Part shown: in pieces, positions 8,207-15,828 of the stretch | Position numbering within the stretch: position 1 is the stretch's first letter | How the letters are laid out: every line of letters starts with the position of its first letter | Assembly (NCBI GenBank): GCA_937931165.1 | Contig: CALHCI010000053.1 | Location: forward strand, 1 to 64,000 | Direction of reading: 5' to 3' | Origin: an uncultured Granulosicoccaceae bacterium | GTDB taxonomy: Bacteria; Pseudomonadota; Gammaproteobacteria; Granulosicoccales; Granulosicoccaceae | Length of the DNA: 64,000 nt | Notes under the pieces: generated by a model | Database searches by the model: none | Told to the model about the DNA's origin: nothing | Seen by the model: only the letters and a program-made list of their open reading frames with translations | Position numbers and translations under genes: made by a program

Positions 8207-9491
8207 AAAACAACCTTCCTGTGATGATGAATTTGAACCGGAATTGTTACCGGTAGAGATCGCATTACAACGCATTGCCTCACAGATAGTACCGCTGTCT
8301 GATGGCAGCGATATTGAGTTTTTGCCACTGAGACAAAGCCTCAATCGTATTGTTGCCATACCGGTGAAATCCCCGATAGATGTACCCGCCTACACCAACA
8401 GTGCGATGGATGGATATGCGATTAACAGCGCAAATCTGCCTGAAAGCGGGGAAGTGACATTATCTGTTATAGGTACCGCATGGGCAGGCCGACCGGTTAA
8501 ATCTGAAATAAGCCATGGTCAGGCGGTACGTATTATGACCGGCGGTATGATGCCGCATGGTACCGATACGGTTGTAATACAAGAACATGTTCAGGCCAAT
8601 TTGTCAGGCAACGATGTTGCGTCTATTGTGATTGATAACAGCACATCGGCTGGTCGTAATGTCAGACAGGCGGGAGAAGACATAAAATCAGGGGAGGTGA
8701 TAATTGAGCCGGGAGAGCAGATTACACCGGCACATGTCGGACTGATCGCTTCACTTGGTATTGATACCGTAGCCGTGTTCCGACGATTGAAAGTGGCTTT
8801 TTTCAGTACCGGAGACGAGTTGAGGGCACTGGAGCAGCACGCCGGTGAAACGCTTGGGCCTGGTGAATTGTTTGACAGCAACCGGCATACGTTGTTTGCG
8901 ATGCTGACACGGCTTGGCGTAGAGCTGAACGACCTTGGCGTGGTGCCTGACACAGCCGATGCAACACGCGCTGCATTAACCAAAGCTGCAGCCACTTCAG
9001 ATGTTGTTATCTCTTCCGGTGGCGTATCTGCAGGGCAGGCAGATTTTGTCAGCCAGACTCTGGCAGAGCTTGGTGAAGTGACATTCTGGAAGCTCGCGAT
9101 GCGCCCGGGCAGGCCACTGGCCTGCGGTAAAATTGGTAACGCACACTTTTTCGGTTTACCGGGTAACCCGGTAGCGGTAATGGTGACGTTCTATGAATTT
9201 GTGCAGCCGGCGATCAAACGGTTGATGGGGTGTCGCAACATTGAGCCGTTGCGCTTTCAGGTTCAAAGTGCCGTTGCTATTCGAAAAGTGCCGGGTCGAA
9301 TCGAATATCAGCGTGGCATAGTTTCTACTGATAGCGATGGCAAACAGGTGGTCAACACCACCGGTAAACAAGGGGCCGGCCGACTGACATCCATGTGTAT
9401 GGCGAATTGTCTGATTGTCTTGCCGGTAGATTCAGACGGTGTAAAACCTGGCGACATGGTAGAGATTCAACCTTTCCACGGCCTGGTCTGA
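8196..9491 (+). CDS. moeA: Molybdopterin molybdenumtransferase, copy 1
   Basis: MoeA inserts molybdate into adenylylated molybdopterin. The 431-residue protein has the family motifs PAYTNSAMDGYAI (residues 65-77), VRIMTGGMMPHGTDTVV, FFSTGDEL, FDSNRHTLFAML, VISSGGVSAGQADF (MoCF-binding domain) and FGLPGNPVAVMVTF. An N-terminal extension of about 30 acidic residues precedes the normal start region. It overlaps mobA by 11 bases and ends one base before the next small gene. A second full-length moeA is at 24869-26116 in this window. Confidence 0.95.
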   Translation: MVIEKQPSCDDEFEPELLPVEIALQRIASQIVPLSDGSDIEFLPLRQSLNRIVAIPVKSPIDVPAYTNSAMDGYAINSANLPESGEVTLSVIGTAWAGRPVKSEISHGQAVRIMTGGMMPHGTDTVVIQEHVQANLSGNDVASIVIDNSTSAGRNVRQAGEDIKSGEVIIEPGEQITPAHVGLIASLGIDTVAVFRRLKVAFFSTGDELRALEQHAGETLGPGELFDSNRHTLFAMLTRLGVELNDLGVVPDTADATRAALTKAAATSDVVISSGGVSAGQADFVSQTLAELGEVTFWKLAMRPGRPLACGKIGNAHFFGLPGNPVAVMVTFYEFVQPAIKRLMGCRNIEPLRFQVQSAVAIRKVPGRIEYQRGIVSTDSDGKQVVNTTGKQGAGRLTSMCMANCLIVLPVDSDGVKPGDMVEIQPFHGLV

Positions 9492-9749
9492 ATGCAATGT
9501 CGACGGGGCTGTGGTGCGTGCTGCATTGCGCCTTCAATCAGTACACCGCTACCGGGGATGCCGTACGGCAAACCCGCCGGTGTGCCTTGCGTTAATCTCG
9601 ATGATTCGTTCGATTGCACGTTGTTTGGCCACCCGTCCCGTCCTGCTTTTTGCGGTCAACTGCAAGCGGATCCGGAAATGTGCGGAGCAGACCGGCAGGA
9701 AGCCCTGATCTCACTGTACCGACTGGAAGATCTCACCAACCCGCAGTAA
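9492..9749 (+). CDS. YkgJ-like cysteine-cluster protein (UPF0153-type)
   Basis: This 85-residue protein has a cysteine pattern typical of the YkgJ/UPF0153 family: CRRGCGACC at residues 3-11, then single Cys residues at about 32, 42, 54 and 64. The family is thought to bind a metal or Fe-S cluster through these Cys, but its biochemical role is not established. The ATG follows the moeA stop with no gap, which places it as the last gene of the gshA-mobA-moeA operon. The link to molybdenum cofactor genes is by position only. Confidence 0.85.
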   Translation: MQCRRGCGACCIAPSISTPLPGMPYGKPAGVPCVNLDDSFDCTLFGHPSRPAFCGQLQADPEMCGADRQEALISLYRLEDLTNPQ

Positions 9750-9867
9750 TTTCCTGGTAACTCTGCGCGACCAACGCACTCAGAATCAGCGTCTATACTC
9801 ATGCTTTACTGAAGGGATTCCAACAGTCCAGCGGACGGGTTAGTTGCGAATGAAAGTGTGAGCAGAA

Positions 9868-11580
9868 ATGTCTACTGTCGTTGAAAATACAAAGGTTCTG
9901 GTCGTTGATACTTCCCCGGCAATGCTGGAAGTATTAAAGAATTTTTCCAATAAGCATGGCTACGATATGGACAGCCATTCTGACCCTGCCGATGCGGCAG
10001 CCGCACTGAACGGCAGGTTTCAGCAGTTTGGTGTGGACTATCGTTGCGTGATGCTCGGGTGGCCACAGGGAAATCCGGCAATCATTCGTGAACTGCTCAC
10101 GGCATTGTCATTACCCGACCATCAGGACTTGCCGCTGCTGATCGTTTGTCAGGAGGAGACGCCGGAGTTGGCTGCATTGCGCAAACGCCGCGCAAAAACG
10201 CATTCTCTGCTATGGAAAGACTATCAGAACGCATCCGAGATTATTGACCGCCTGCCGGTTGTCCGAGTTGCGCCACAACAGGCAAAAAGTAATAAAAACG
10301 CAGTCCAAAAAGCAGTGTCTGCTGCGCCGCGTAAGCAGGCTTTGCTGGTCGACAGTGCACCGTCCATTTGCCACACGCTCAGGGAGATGATGGAAACCAA
10401 CGGTTATCAGATAACGGTTGCGAGCACCGCTGGAAATGCGCATCAGTCGCTCGAAAGTAGCGGTTATGATCTTATCGTGGCGGACTATCACCTGCTGTGT
10501 AATGGTCGCAGCGATGAACGTGGCATTGAATCATTTTGCGAGGCGGCACGGCTCAATAGCAGTGCTGCGGTAATCGCTGTTGTTAGCGCCAAATACACTG
10601 ATGCGGTGATTAAACACTCCCTTGCTGCCGGTGCTGCCACTTGTTTGTTTAAGAGTGAATCGACAGAGTTATTGTTCGCAAGAATTGATGCGCTGACGAA
10701 AAATCTGGTCTCGCGGCCGCAGGTATCAAAGGCACCGGCAAACGATAATAAAGCATTGGCAAACAATACAAAGGTGCAAAGCCGCGTCGTACCGGTTAAG
10801 GCGGTTCCTTTGAAAGCAACAGTGATGCAGGGTAAGCAGACCGTTGACGATAAAGCGATGAGAAAGACTGCAGATATTGTTGACGCGTTAGCCAGCACAC
10901 CCGCGACCGTCAGTAGCCCTCAATTCGCTACGGCAAAACCAGTGGAGCAGAAAGTTCCGGCCAACCATGAAAAAGCTGGTGCACCGGCAGTTCAAGCGGT
11001 AGATAAAAATGCAGTAAAGCAACAGCCTGAGCAGGCGAAAGCATCTGTGGAACGACCAGGCGAGCCGATAGATAAAGAAAAATTTGCAGCATCACTTGCA
11101 GGCATACTGCGTAATGTCGCAGACAAAACGCATGGCAATGTTCGCTACAGCGTGCTGATGCTTGACGTGCAGTTAGTTGCAGCCACTGGTGATCGCTTGT
11201 CAATTGGTGATAGCGAACCGATGCGTAACATTGTTCTGCAGCGTCTGAGCCGATTGTATAAGCGTGAAAATTCACTGTCTTATCTTGGCGAAGGTCAGTT
11301 CGCTTTTATTCTGGCCAATCGCAGGGTGCCTGATGCCCTGATGCTGACCAGCAAAGTGCTGGAGGTGGTGCCGAAAATGGTGCGTTATCTTAATAACATG
11401 GCGCTGGTGAGCCATGCGGCAGTGGTTCAGATAGACGGAAGCTGTGTAGAGTCTGCAGCACTGCTAACGCAATGTCGGGCAGCGTGCGCAAGAACCAGAA
11501 AGGACCAGCGTGACAACTGCGCACTGGTGATGCCGATGCGTAAATACCTGACTGCACTGGAATCCGAAGAAACAGCCTGA
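9868..11580 (+). CDS. Tandem receiver protein with degenerate GGDEF-like domain
   Basis: The 570-residue protein has four parts. Residues 8-130 are receiver-like, but the phosphoacceptor Asp position reads Gly64 (VMLGWPQ), so this domain should not be phosphorylated. Residues 157-280 form a second receiver with Asp206 (LIVADYHL) and Lys262 (CLFKSES), so it looks functional. Residues 285-405 are an Ala/Lys/Pro/Val-rich linker. Residues 410-565 resemble a GGDEF fold, with YLGEGQFAFIL where GGDEF is expected; the signature is lost and cyclase activity is unlikely. It may act as a c-di-GMP or protein-binding adaptor. No histidine kinase gene is adjacent. Confidence 0.72.
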   Translation: MSTVVENTKVLVVDTSPAMLEVLKNFSNKHGYDMDSHSDPADAAAALNGRFQQFGVDYRCVMLGWPQGNPAIIRELLTALSLPDHQDLPLLIVCQEETPELAALRKRRAKTHSLLWKDYQNASEIIDRLPVVRVAPQQAKSNKNAVQKAVSAAPRKQALLVDSAPSICHTLREMMETNGYQITVASTAGNAHQSLESSGYDLIVADYHLLCNGRSDERGIESFCEAARLNSSAAVIAVVSAKYTDAVIKHSLAAGAATCLFKSESTELLFARIDALTKNLVSRPQVSKAPANDNKALANNTKVQSRVVPVKAVPLKATVMQGKQTVDDKAMRKTADIVDALASTPATVSSPQFATAKPVEQKVPANHEKAGAPAVQAVDKNAVKQQPEQAKASVERPGEPIDKEKFAASLAGILRNVADKTHGNVRYSVLMLDVQLVAATGDRLSIGDSEPMRNIVLQRLSRLYKRENSLSYLGEGQFAFILANRRVPDALMLTSKVLEVVPKMVRYLNNMALVSHAAVVQIDGSCVESAALLTQCRAACARTRKDQRDNCALVMPMRKYLTALESEETA

Positions 11581-11680
11581 TGGCGCGGCAATAGATCATT
11601 ACCCGCCGTTGTCATTTGTGGGTAGACTGTGCACCTTTGTGCGGCCGTAAGGCGGCGAACTTTGAAGCTGGTGCCGATCA

Positions 11681-13444
11681 ATGAGCGCAACCCGTTATGC
11701 CCGAATAAGTGATAATGATGGCAGCACCGTCGTTGTCGACCTGTTTGATCCGGAGCGGTTCTTTGCTGTTGAGTCCGCGAGTGTTTACCCGCCGGACAGC
11801 ATTGTTACTTACTCTGTTACCCATTCCGTTTGCCACATTGAGTCATTGCTTGCGAAGGCAGATTCAGCACTGGCTGTGATTTGGCATGCGTTGTCAGAGC
11901 ACGGGGTTGATCCGGCTTATCCCGATGCGGTCAGTGACGAAGTCCGCGAGATTATAAAAAAACCGGGTATTGAAGAGGCATCTCTGCCGGATCTTACGGA
12001 CCTGCCGTTTATCACCATTGATAATGTTGATTCCAGAGATCTTGACCAGGCAATGCATATCGTTAGTCAGGATAACGGATATATTCTTTACTACGCACTG
12101 GCTGATGCAGCGCACTTCGTACAGCCAGGGTCGGCATTGTTTGCAGAGGCACTGAGCCGGGGAGCCAGCTACTATGTGCCCGGCTTTGCGGTACCGATGC
12201 TGCCGCGTGCGCTGAGCGAAGATCTGGTCTCTCTGAATGAAGGTGTTACCCGTCGAGCGCTGGTATTTACGATTCGCTTTGATGCAGCAGGACAGGTTAT
12301 CGATACCAGTATTCAGCAGGCCCGTATCCGTAGTGCTGCCAAGCTCAGCTACAGTGGGGTTGAGGCTTATTACAACGCGCGGCAACAATCTGATCTGGCA
12401 AATTGTCCCTTTACACCAACTTTGGATAATCTGCGTACGCTTGGTGGTTTACGTATTGAGGTAGCACGCAATCGCAATGTGGTTGAATATGATCGCAGCT
12501 CGGTTGAAATCTCTCTGAGCGACGATAATCAAGCCTTTATAATCACTGACACTGATCGGATGCAGGTAGAGCGTTACAACGAACAGATATCACTGGTGTG
12601 CAATGCTGAAGGTGCCAGGCTGCTTGAGTCTGCCGGACTTCCCACGGTAGTGCAGGCGGTTTTTCGAGTGCATGAAGCCCCGGACACCGAAAGGCTCATC
12701 AAATTCAGTCGGCTGTTAAAAGGGCTGATTCGCCACTACAAACTCGATGAAGAGATCTGGGTCTGGCGCTGGCGTGATGGAAAATACGGTGCTAAGGAAA
12801 ATCTCTCTGACTACCTCGAAAGATTGAAACAAAACCATGTGGATGACGGATTGCTGTCTGCTGTGCAACGGCAGGCGTTAATGCTGAGTCCGGCATCGCG
12901 GTTTTCGTCAGAGGTGGGTGTGCACCATTCACTAAAGCTTGATCAATACGCAAGATTCTCCTCGCCAATGCGTGAAATTGCCGGTATCTATACACACCGT
13001 GAATATCTGCAGTACCTGGCGTTTGAATCCTCCGCTGCGAATCAGAGTACTAACGATGAGGAATTGCGAGAGCATGTAATACAAGCGGCAAATCGATCCA
13101 AAGAAATTCAGAAGAAACTTAATAAATCAGTGATGAAAAAGGCAATTGATCAATTGTTTGAGTCACAGCTTGCTATTGAGCCAGGGCTGCGCCGTGTCTG
13201 GCAGGGTACAGTGATCGCGCTCAGAAAAACGCGCGTTTATGTGCGCCTTGATACGCCCTCTATTACAGTCAAAGTCTATCTTCGGCAACTTGCCCGTGTT
13301 ACCGGGGCTGACTATCGGCTGGATCGGTCATCAGCAGTGATAACCGATGGAGATAATGAGTCTTTCGCACTCGGGCAACGCATTGCGCTGCGTGTTGAAA
13401 GCTACTCCGAAGGCAAAATGCGTTGGGGGCTTGAGCCGGTATGA
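11681..13444 (+). CDS. RNB-domain exoribonuclease (RNase II/R superfamily)
   Basis: The 587-residue protein has an RNB catalytic domain from about residue 100 to 420. The motif ITIDNVDSRDLDQAMHI holds the catalytic acidic cluster, and RGASYYVPGFAVPMLPRALSEDLVSLN, RFSSPMREIAGIY are also RNB hallmarks. It is shorter than RNase R and lacks an obvious N-terminal helix-turn-helix/cold-shock array; a short C-terminal S1-like end (VWQGTVIALRKTRVYVRL) is present. In the acidic cluster the last Asp of RNase II/R is Gln, which seems to mark a subgroup of RNB proteins. It should degrade RNA 3' to 5'. Its stop overlaps the next gene (ATGA). Confidence 0.88.
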   Translation: MSATRYARISDNDGSTVVVDLFDPERFFAVESASVYPPDSIVTYSVTHSVCHIESLLAKADSALAVIWHALSEHGVDPAYPDAVSDEVREIIKKPGIEEASLPDLTDLPFITIDNVDSRDLDQAMHIVSQDNGYILYYALADAAHFVQPGSALFAEALSRGASYYVPGFAVPMLPRALSEDLVSLNEGVTRRALVFTIRFDAAGQVIDTSIQQARIRSAAKLSYSGVEAYYNARQQSDLANCPFTPTLDNLRTLGGLRIEVARNRNVVEYDRSSVEISLSDDNQAFIITDTDRMQVERYNEQISLVCNAEGARLLESAGLPTVVQAVFRVHEAPDTERLIKFSRLLKGLIRHYKLDEEIWVWRWRDGKYGAKENLSDYLERLKQNHVDDGLLSAVQRQALMLSPASRFSSEVGVHHSLKLDQYARFSSPMREIAGIYTHREYLQYLAFESSAANQSTNDEELREHVIQAANRSKEIQKKLNKSVMKKAIDQLFESQLAIEPGLRRVWQGTVIALRKTRVYVRLDTPSITVKVYLRQLARVTGADYRLDRSSAVITDGDNESFALGQRIALRVESYSEGKMRWGLEPV

Positions 13445-13956
13445 AGCGTTGGCGTATAAAAAGCAGATTGTGGGTGTTGGTTGTACTTGGTTTTAGTCTT
13501 GCGGGCTGTAGCTCGAGTCCGTTAAAAGAATCGCCGGTTGTCGGTTGGGTGACCAAGGTGCACGACGGGGATTCTATTCATATAACCCCACCAGGGTCGA
13601 AGCGGGTTGTTATTCGTCTGGCGGGTATTGACGCGCCCGAAATTGATCAGGCATTTGGTGTTGCTTCGCGAGACACACTGCGTTCAATGATATTGAATAA
13701 ACAGGCTGAAGCGCGCTGCCACAAAGCGGACAAATATCAGCGTCAGGTGTGTGTGGTTTATTCCTCAGGTGTGGATGTGAATCTGCAAATGATCAGTGCA
13801 GGAATGGCATGGCATTATAAGTACTATCAGAACGAACAAAGCTTTATGCAACGACGTCGTTACTCAGGTGCTGAGGACAACGCTAAGCACAGCCGACTCG
13901 GGTTATGGGCACAGGAAGCGGTGGCCCCGTGGGATTACCGGCAATCTCAGCGCTGA
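13441..13956 (+). CDS. Thermonuclease-family (SNase-like) lipoprotein
   Basis: This 171-residue protein starts with a lipoprotein signal peptide (VLVVLGFSLAGC, lipobox Cys near residue 23). It then has a staphylococcal-nuclease fold: VTKVHDGDSIHI, the Arg/Asp-bearing VIRLAGIDAPEIDQ, and DKYQRQVCVVY, which contain the expected catalytic Arg and Ca-binding acidic residues. It should be a membrane-anchored nuclease acting outside the cytoplasm. The ATG overlaps the stop of the RNB exoribonuclease by four bases, so the two nucleases are translated together although they act in different compartments. Confidence 0.88.
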   Translation: MKRWRIKSRLWVLVVLGFSLAGCSSSPLKESPVVGWVTKVHDGDSIHITPPGSKRVVIRLAGIDAPEIDQAFGVASRDTLRSMILNKQAEARCHKADKYQRQVCVVYSSGVDVNLQMISAGMAWHYKYYQNEQSFMQRRRYSGAEDNAKHSRLGLWAQEAVAPWDYRQSQR

Positions 13957-14072
13957 AGAATTGAAAAATCCGGGTGCTTGCTGACTCATAGCGTTTGTTG
14001 CACGCTGCAGGCTCGGCAGTAAAACCGGATGTGCTTCACACAATAAGCAGTCGTAGTACATCCAGAACAACG

Positions 14073-14098
14073 AAAGGTCTGTTATTTTGACCTTTTCG
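14073..14098 (+). terminator. Possible weak rho-independent terminator
   Basis: AAAGGTC at 14073-14079 pairs with GACCTTT at 14089-14095 around a nine-base AT-rich loop, lying between the nuclease lipoprotein and the barrel-protein gene. The stem is short and the trailing T tract is weak. Confidence 0.35.
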
Positions 14099-14166
14099 GA
14101 TTCTGATTGCTCCCGCTTCAGATGATCCACAAACTATCTCCGGTCGCAAATTACTCACTGGAGATT

Positions 14167-15045
14167 ATGATGTTTAAATCACTACTTACCTTTTTATTGT
14201 TGGTCCCTGCTATAGCTTCTGCCGATTCGTTTTATGTGGAGGAACCTCGTGAGCGCTCCGACGCTTCCGTCACTGTTGAACGGCTGGTGAAAAATGAATT
14301 GTTATCCCGGGGACATACGGTTGTTACTAATGACGTTAACCCGCAATGGGTACTGATACCCGATGCAATCAAACTTGGTAATTCCTACATCGTTTCACTA
14401 ACAAAGTTGAAAGATGGCAGGGTGGTTTATTCTGACAAACTAAAATCTGCAAGCCTTGATAACCTGGATACCGTCTCTGCGCGTCTGGTTTCCGGTGCAC
14501 TGGATAATGTGGCTTCTGAAAACAGCATTACCGTTGATACGGTCACTGAAAACGAAGCCGCAGGCACTGCGGTGAAAACCAGGGTAACCCGACAGAAGTT
14601 TCTCGGTTACGGGCCTTCGGCTCCCAATAATCTGGGTGTCAGTAATTCCGGGGTTATGTTTACTGCAGGTGCGCTATGGGGAGTCGATCACCAGGTTAGT
14701 ATCAGAGCCGGATATACCACCAGCAATGTCTCGGAAAGTCCTGCTGATATGACAGGGGTTAACATTGGCGGCCATTACTATCTGAATCGTGAGCAACACT
14801 CACCGTATGCTGTTGGTTTGCTTGGTTACACGTGGGCAGAATCACATACGCGCAATTCAGAAAATACGTTTTCTTTTGGTGGCGAAAAAGAATCCGGTTG
14901 GTCAATAGAAGCAGGTATGGGTATGCACTTTTACCGAACTGCGAAAGTCAACATTGCCGCCGAAGTCACTTATAATCAGGCAATATTTGATATGACCGAA
15001 GGGGCGCCGGGGGCGTTGGGCGCAAAGCTGATCGTGCTGTTCTAG
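14167..15045 (+). CDS. Outer-membrane beta-barrel family protein
   Basis: From the ATG at 14167 the product is 292 residues with a clean signal peptide (SLLTFLLLVPAIASA then DSFYVEE). GGAG at 14160-14163 sits just upstream; the frame is open further to 14107, but that would bury the signal peptide. Residues 20-130 form a soluble periplasmic domain with mixed strands. Residues 150-292 look like an eight-stranded barrel (GVDHQVSIRAGYTTSNVS, GVNIGGHYYL, SPYAVGLLGYTWAES) ending in Phe, as outer-membrane proteins usually do. I recognise no specific family and cannot name a ligand. Confidence 0.72.
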   Translation: MMFKSLLTFLLLVPAIASADSFYVEEPRERSDASVTVERLVKNELLSRGHTVVTNDVNPQWVLIPDAIKLGNSYIVSLTKLKDGRVVYSDKLKSASLDNLDTVSARLVSGALDNVASENSITVDTVTENEAAGTAVKTRVTRQKFLGYGPSAPNNLGVSNSGVMFTAGALWGVDHQVSIRAGYTTSNVSESPADMTGVNIGGHYYLNREQHSPYAVGLLGYTWAESHTRNSENTFSFGGEKESGWSIEAGMGMHFYRTAKVNIAAEVTYNQAIFDMTEGAPGALGAKLIVLF

Positions 15046-15063
15046 TTCGGTATCGTAGAAACT

Positions 15064-15096
15064 AATGCCCCTGCAATAAGGCATTGCAGGGGCATT
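15064..15096. terminator. Bidirectional rho-independent terminator
   Basis: AATGCCCCTGCAAT at 15064-15077 pairs perfectly over 14 bases with 15083-15096 around a five-base loop (AAGGC). It separates two convergent genes, the barrel protein and the ParA-family ATPase, and can serve both. The T tract is weak on both sides, but the stem is long and GC-rich in the centre. Confidence 0.8.
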
Positions 15097-15115
15097 GCAT
15101 TAAGTCTGCGTACTT

Positions 15116-15790
15116 TTACACTTTAAATTTACGGCAGAATTCCTTGTAAAAGCTCTCGAACCGTCGCTCTCCTTCAGCTGTTTGTAACGGTGACTGAAAA
15201 ACTGAAGGCGATGTGAAAATTCTTAGATCAGAAAGCGAGTTGGTAAACATTTTCAACCCGGCTTTTTTCAGTGTGACTTCCGCTTCCTGGTTACTCTTGC
15301 GAAGATTTCTGCGATTAATAAATCCATAGGCTGTGAAATCTTCCTTCATTTCCTCTTTAAAGCTTCGGCAATCTTCGATCACAGCAAGAAATTCCTGGGT
15401 GGCAAGCACGTCGACGTCTGAGCCGATGACAGGCACTAGTATGCCATCACAATTATAAAGCAGCATAACCGTAGGATTGTCTGCCTTTTTATCAGTCATA
15501 CGCGGAATATCAATGAAAATCAGATCGTAGTCGTCTGCAAAGCGCTTTAAAAACGTATTAACACGCCTTGGGCTCAGTGCTTCGACTTCTACTAGCGGCT
15601 CGTCGTCCGGGTACTGTTCTTTTTCCTGCTCGGCAAGTTCGTAAACGGTGGCTTGAGAGTCGCAATCGATAATCAGCACTTTTTTGTTTTTCTGCTCTGC
15701 GATTGCTGTGGCCATCATCAGGGTGACCACTGATTTACCTACACCGCCTTTGGAATTGCAGATGCTAATGATTTTTGTCTGGCTGCTCAT
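15116..15790 (-). CDS. ParA/MinD-family ATPase (orphan)
   Basis: The 224-residue protein has a deviant Walker A motif KGGVGKS (residues 14-20) and the DCDSQAT motif at 43-49, followed by LIFIDIPR; these mark ParA/Soj-type ATPases that move or position cargo. No parB, DNA-binding partner or centromere-like repeat is next to it, so it is not a standard chromosome or plasmid partition gene. Such orphan ParA proteins can position chemoreceptor arrays, flagella, secretion machinery or other cargo. It lies 38 bases downstream of valS on the same strand. Confidence 0.8.
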   Translation of the reverse strand: MSSQTKIISICNSKGGVGKSVVTLMMATAIAEQKNKKVLIIDCDSQATVYELAEQEKEQYPDDEPLVEVEALSPRRVNTFLKRFADDYDLIFIDIPRMTDKKADNPTVMLLYNCDGILVPVIGSDVDVLATQEFLAVIEDCRSFKEEMKEDFTAYGFINRRNLRKSNQEAEVTLKKAGLKMFTNSLSDLRIFTSPSVFQSPLQTAEGERRFESFYKEFCRKFKV

Positions 15791-15828
15791 TAAATACCGG
15801 CCTGTTACTATGCTACTTGATTACGGGG

